Shown here one piece after another: positions 60,074 to 64,000 of a DNA stretch of 64,000 nt. Position numbers and translations under genes: made by a program. The stretch is taken from assembly GCA_003550325.1 (NCBI GenBank), contig QKWP01001921.1, positions 14,955 to 78,954 on the forward strand, given 5' to 3'. Each line of letters begins with the position of its first letter. Positions within the stretch are counted from its first letter, which is position 1. The notes under the pieces are model-generated. The model was not told the DNA's origin and ran no database searches. It was given only the letters and a program-made list of their open reading frames with translations. This stretch comes from Gigaspora rosea. Lineage: Eukaryota; Glomeromycota; Glomeromycetes; Diversisporales; Gigasporaceae.

Positions 60074-61241
60074 TATTTTTTTAAATTAAAGTGCCTGTCT
60101 TGGGACTTAGGAATTTTATTCAAAATATTAGGACCGTCGATATCCTCTAGGGGAAATACCGGTATTTGTTACATAGACGAGGATACATCTAGCTACATGT
60201 ACACTTTTGGTGTCTAATTTAAGTGGTCCATCCAAGAGTTCCACACTAGCTGCCATACCTGCAACCCAACTACAGGAATTGTTTATTTAAACCCTCTGAT
60301 CCACCTAGACGAAGGTACATCTAGTCACATGTACACTTTTGGTGTCTAATTTAAGTGGTCCGCCCAAGGGTTCCACACTAGCTGCCATACCTGCAACCCA
60401 ACTACGGGAATTGCCTATTTAAACCCTCTGATCCATGTTCCGCCTGCCAACCCATCTTGTATCACCAGAACATGCCCATTACATAAGTCAGTCAGCAAGT
60501 TCCGGATATTTATCCGTTGCCTTAGGTCCCAGCCAAGTATTCCCAGTCCTGTTATCCTCGACTGGAGACTTGGTAGAGCGGTACATGTCTCATATCAGGT
60601 ATTCACCTACACTTCGGTACTTATCGCTATGACCAAGGCCAACACTTGCAAGACAGGGTTACCCCTGTCCCCTTACCAATACCTACTTTTGCCCTTGTAA
60701 GGTTCGCTCCAACCTTAGTACCCACCATCACTTTTCTACCGGTCCTTCACCGATTTTCCCATACTTCCAATCCAGTTGGCCTGGAAGGATTGATCTACTC
60801 GGCATTAGGTGCCATCATGGTTTTTCCCCCTGGTTCCTAATTCTTTAACATGGGTCCTTTTCCTCCGGTACGACTTCAGCGGCCAGGTTGGTAGACCTTG
60901 TCCCCAAGGACAACGTCCGGTACTTCGGCTCCGGTCCAATATTCCAGTTTTGGTAGCACCATCAAAGATCTTTGCTACCTCCTTACTCGGGTCTTGCCAA
61001 ATGGGTTTCTGTTTTCCCCGGTTCCTTGGATTTGTTTGTGTCATGAGGTACAACTTCGCCCGAAAGCTCCTATTCAAGATGGTAACCAAGGACTACAGGT
61101 AATATACCCAACCGATCGACAGAAAACAGTTACCAGAACACAGGTCTATTTTTTCAAAGCGTTGTCAGTAGGATTTGAACCCTAGACCTGCCACTTGGGG
61201 GTAACAACTTACCAACTTCTCTAAGTTACCACACCCTCCCC
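60074..61241 (-). mobile_element. tRNA-headed retroposon, copy 2 (1.17 kb)
   Basis: Same family and orientation as copy 1; the head at the right side includes GGGTTCAAATCC (complement at about 61168) and GGGGAGGGTGTGG at the end. Flanked by tgtaatttata at 60061-60071 and 61242-61252, the same target word that flanks copy 1. It contains an internal duplication of about 125 bp (GACGA.GGTACATCTAG ... CCTCTGATCC, at about 60177 and 60309). Short frames in it are not genes. Confidence 0.8.
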
Positions 61242-61366
61242 TGTAATTTATAATTATTTTATTGCAAATATATAATATAATAATAATATAAAAAATTAAA
61301 ACAAATTAACTAAATAAAAAGCGAATAAAAATAAATAACTATATGTTATTAAATACTAGCTAAATT

Positions 61367-62529
61367 GAGGGTGTGGCAACATAGAGAAGTTGGTAAGTTG
61401 TCACCCCAAGTGGCAGGTTTAGGGTTCAAATCCCACTGACAACGCTTTGAAAAAATAGACCTGTGTTCTGGTAACTGTTTCATGTCGATCAGTTGGGTAC
61501 ATTACCTGTAGTCCTTGGTTACCATCTCAAATGGGAGCTTTCGGACAAAGTTGTATCTTGTAACACCGACAAATCCAAGGAACCGGGGAAACAGAAACCC
61601 ATTTGGCAAAACCCAAGTAAGGAGGTAGCAAAGATCTTCGACGGTGCTACCAAAACCGGAATATTGGACCGGAGCTGAAGTACCGGACGTCAACCTCAGG
61701 AACAAGGTCTACCAACCTGGCTGTCGGATCGGGTACCGGAGGAAAAGGTCCTATGTTATAGAAGTAGGTACCAGGAGGAGAAAAACCATGATGGCACCTA
61801 ATGCCAGGTAGATTAACACTTCCGGGCCAACTGGATTGGAAGTCTGGGAAAATCAGGGAAGGACCGGTAGAAAAGTAATAGTGGGTACCGGGGTTGGAGC
61901 GAACTTTACAAGGGCAGAAGTAGGTATTGGTAAGAGGACAGGGGTAATCCTGTCTTGCAAATGGTGGCCTCGGTCATAGCGATATGTACCGAAGTATAGG
62001 TGAATACCTGATATGGGACAGGTACCGCTTTACCAAGTCTCCTGTCGAGGATAACAAGACCGGGAATACCCAGCTGGGTCCTAAGGCAATGAATAAGTAT
62101 CCGGAACTTGTTGACTAACTTATGTAACGGGCCTGTTCTGGTGATACAAGATGGGATGGCAGGCGGAACTTGGATTAGAAGGTTTAAATAGACAATTCCT
62201 GTAGTTGGGTTGCAGGTATGGCAGCTAATATGGAACCCTTGGGCGAACCACTTAAATTGGACACCAAAAGTGTATGTGTGGCTAGATGTATCCTTGTCTA
62301 GGATCAGAGGGTTTAAATAGGCAATTTCCGTAGTTGGGTTGCAGGTATGGCAGCTAGTGTGGAACCCTTGGGTGGACTACTTAAATTAGACACCAAAAGT
62401 GTACATGTGGCTAGATGTATCCTTGAATATGTAACAAATGCCGGTATTTCTTTTAGAGAATACTGTCGGCCCTAATATTTTGAATAAAATTTCTAAGTCC
62501 AAGACGGGCACTTTAAAAAAAAAAATAAA
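61367..62529 (+). mobile_element. tRNA-headed retroposon, copy 3 (1.16 kb)
   Basis: Opposite orientation to copies 1 and 2. The head GAGGGTGTGGCAACATAGAG has an A-box-like TAGAGAAGTTGG and a B-box-like GGGTTCAAATCCC. The tail ends GACGGGCACTTTAAAAAAAA. A perfect 16-bp target duplication, aaatactagctaaatt, flanks it at 61351-61366 and 62530-62545. This is clear evidence of target-primed insertion and defines the full-length unit. Confidence 0.9.
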
Positions 62530-62744
62530 AAAATACTAGCTAAATTTCCATACATTGAAAGAATATATTTGAATATTCATATATATTTTGACAATGAAAT
62601 TAATAATTTCCTACATAGAACACTCGTAGAACACATCCGCATTGTTTTTTTGCAACAGCAGGAATTTGGTTAGTTGTCTTGTTTAACCTGGGTTCCCAAA
62701 TTTCTATTGCAGCAATATTGTTTTAACTTCTCAAACAAAACTCA

Positions 62745-63030
62745 AATCTACAAAAAAATTGTTAGTAAAAATGAAAAAATAATCAAAAAGCAAAAAAAAA
62801 CAACAAAAAAGTACTGGTACTTATCTTTTTGTACCAGTTCTAGATCTCGAATCTCCATTCCTGGTGCCATTTCAATACCCCAACGAAACAAGAAAAAAAT
62901 TGTTAGTAAAAATGAAAGAAATAACTAAAAAACAAAAAGAACAACAAAAAAAGAAATAGTACTTATCTTATAATACTGATTCCAGCTTTTAAATCTCCAT
63001 TTCTGGTTCTTGAATCTCCATTCTGTAAAA
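62745..63030. repeat. Two tandem ~140-bp units
   Basis: AAAAAATTGTTAGTAAAAATGAA ... AGTACTTATCTT ... GAATCTCCATTCCTGG occurs twice (from about 62753 and 62894) with moderate divergence. No coding function. Confidence 0.7.
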
Positions 63031-63059
63031 TGCTCGATGAACAAGAGCAGCTGAATTGG

Positions 63060-63290
63060 GCAACATCAACGACGCAAGAAACCAACCTTCGGTGAAAGAG
63101 AAACAACATACTTAATGATACCAACAACGCAAAGCAACAATTAGCAAAAAAAAAGCACCAAATAGGTTAATACCAACAACACAAGGCACCAACCAGCAAA
63201 AGAAAACACCATCTGGAAGATACCGACAATGCAAGAAAAGGCACAAACTGACAAAACTAGAACTGAACTAGGCGACACTAACAACGAATC
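63060..63290. repeat. Degenerate ~60-bp tandem repeat
   Basis: Three to four copies of a unit like GATACCAACAACGCAAG-GCACCAACCAGCAAAAGAAA with indels. Slightly GC-richer than flanks. Confidence 0.6.
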
Positions 63291-63394
63291 TACTGTTAAA
63301 AAGAAAATAAATATATGTGTTAGTATAATAATATATAAAAAAAAAAGACAAAAGCAAAAAAAAAATTGAAACTTATCTTTTTATATCTCATCAG

Positions 63395-63770
63395 CGAATT
63401 GTAATCTTACATAAGATATTACGGCCCGTAATATTATGGAAATCTTACAATTGATACGGCATATTACGCAATATATTACGCTATATTACGGTAATATTAC
63501 GGTTATTATTTCAAAATATTTCGAAATATATTGCAAATAAAAAAAATGCAAATTACTCCCCCTACAGGGGTCGTGTACTCATGCAGATCAATAAACTAAT
63601 GCGCGCAGGAGGTAATATTTTGATATTTTCGCATTGTTTCGCAATATTTTGCAAATTTTCGCAAATTTTTAAAATTTTTTAAAAAATAAATAAATGATAT
63701 ACATATTCACATAATCATGCTTTTTTACAGGTTTTTGCAATACTTCGCATGGTTTCGCAATTTAATATAA
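63395..63770. repeat. ATATTACGG / TTTCGCAATATT short-repeat region
   Basis: Multiple ATTACGG and AATATTACG words in both orientations at 63418-63504, then TTCGCAATATTTTGCAAATT words at 63634-63672. A GC-rich island, ACTCCCCCTACAGGGGTCGTG, lies between (63555-63575). Probably the end of a palindromic element that continues or is decayed; ends not resolved. Confidence 0.5.
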
Positions 63771-64000
63771 AATTTTTATTTTTTTATTTATTATTATATA
63801 TTATATTTTACATTTATTAAATATACATTTTTAATTAATATTACATACTTTATTATATATTACATATTATTTTTACATTATTACAAATATTTTAAATACT
63901 TTCGCACTATGTCACATCTAATTCTATTACTATATACAAAAAACTAGTCCCATATACTTATTTTCGCTCACCCCACAGTTAGCTATTATCTTCGCTTCTT

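Noticed and set aside
59387-61705. Several open frames of 60-97 codons on both strands
   Set aside because: They overlap in opposite strands inside the tRNA-headed retroposons and differ between copies; chance frames in GC-richer DNA.

Overview
The window looks like a repeat-dense, strongly AT-rich stretch of a fungal nuclear genome. An arbuscular mycorrhizal fungus (Glomeromycotina, Rhizophagus-like) is my best guess. The grounds are base composition, decayed hAT and DDE transposases, non-LTR retrotransposons with APE-type endonuclease, and one host-type gene with short GT-AG introns. The species is inference. Almost every long open frame outside one gene is a transposon remnant or a chance AT-rich frame.

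Layout. 1-4.7 kb: a non-autonomous hAT-type element with an exact 8-bp target duplication, then a decayed DDE transposase with a C-terminal C2H2 finger (minus strand). 4.7-11.7 kb: a minisatellite, then a degenerate full-length-like LINE on the minus strand (ORF1 with internal repeats; ORF2 with APE endonuclease and RT), split by a hAT-type MITE. 11.9-19.9 kb: foldback elements, two more hAT-type elements and an alternating palindromic satellite. 20.4-23.7 kb: a pogo-like element carrying a tRNA-headed SINE-like insert, followed by a decayed hAT transposase. 24-30.9 kb: a GC-richer probable retroelement relic and low-complexity AT DNA. 30.9-33.3 kb: a second hAT transposase (BED-finger type) interrupted by a 0.75-kb foldback element. 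34.9-42.4 kb: a 7.5-kb foldback element with a perfect 9-bp duplication, filled with nested MITEs and an assembly gap (36399-36663). 42.7-44.6 kb: three 9-bp-TSD MITEs and a tRNA-like SINE head.

45.8-48.9 kb holds the one convincing host gene (minus strand). It has three exons, a single membrane anchor, a helical domain and a long KEA-rich repeat array, and its frame breaks inside an internal 301-bp duplication. 49-55.7 kb is mostly unannotated, with two spliced-gene-like fragments on the minus strand and two MITEs. 56.1-58.3 kb is a truncated second LINE. 59.0-62.5 kb contains three ~1.1-kb tRNA-headed retroposons, two of them inserted in sequence at the same target. The last 1.5 kb is short tandem repeats.

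The genes do not form a pathway. The biology here is transposon accumulation, nesting and module sharing. The most unusual pattern is a palindromic core, roughly GATCCAGTGGTCC ... CTCnnTGAGA ... GGACCACTGGATC. It recurs inside elements whose termini and target duplications belong to different superfamilies.
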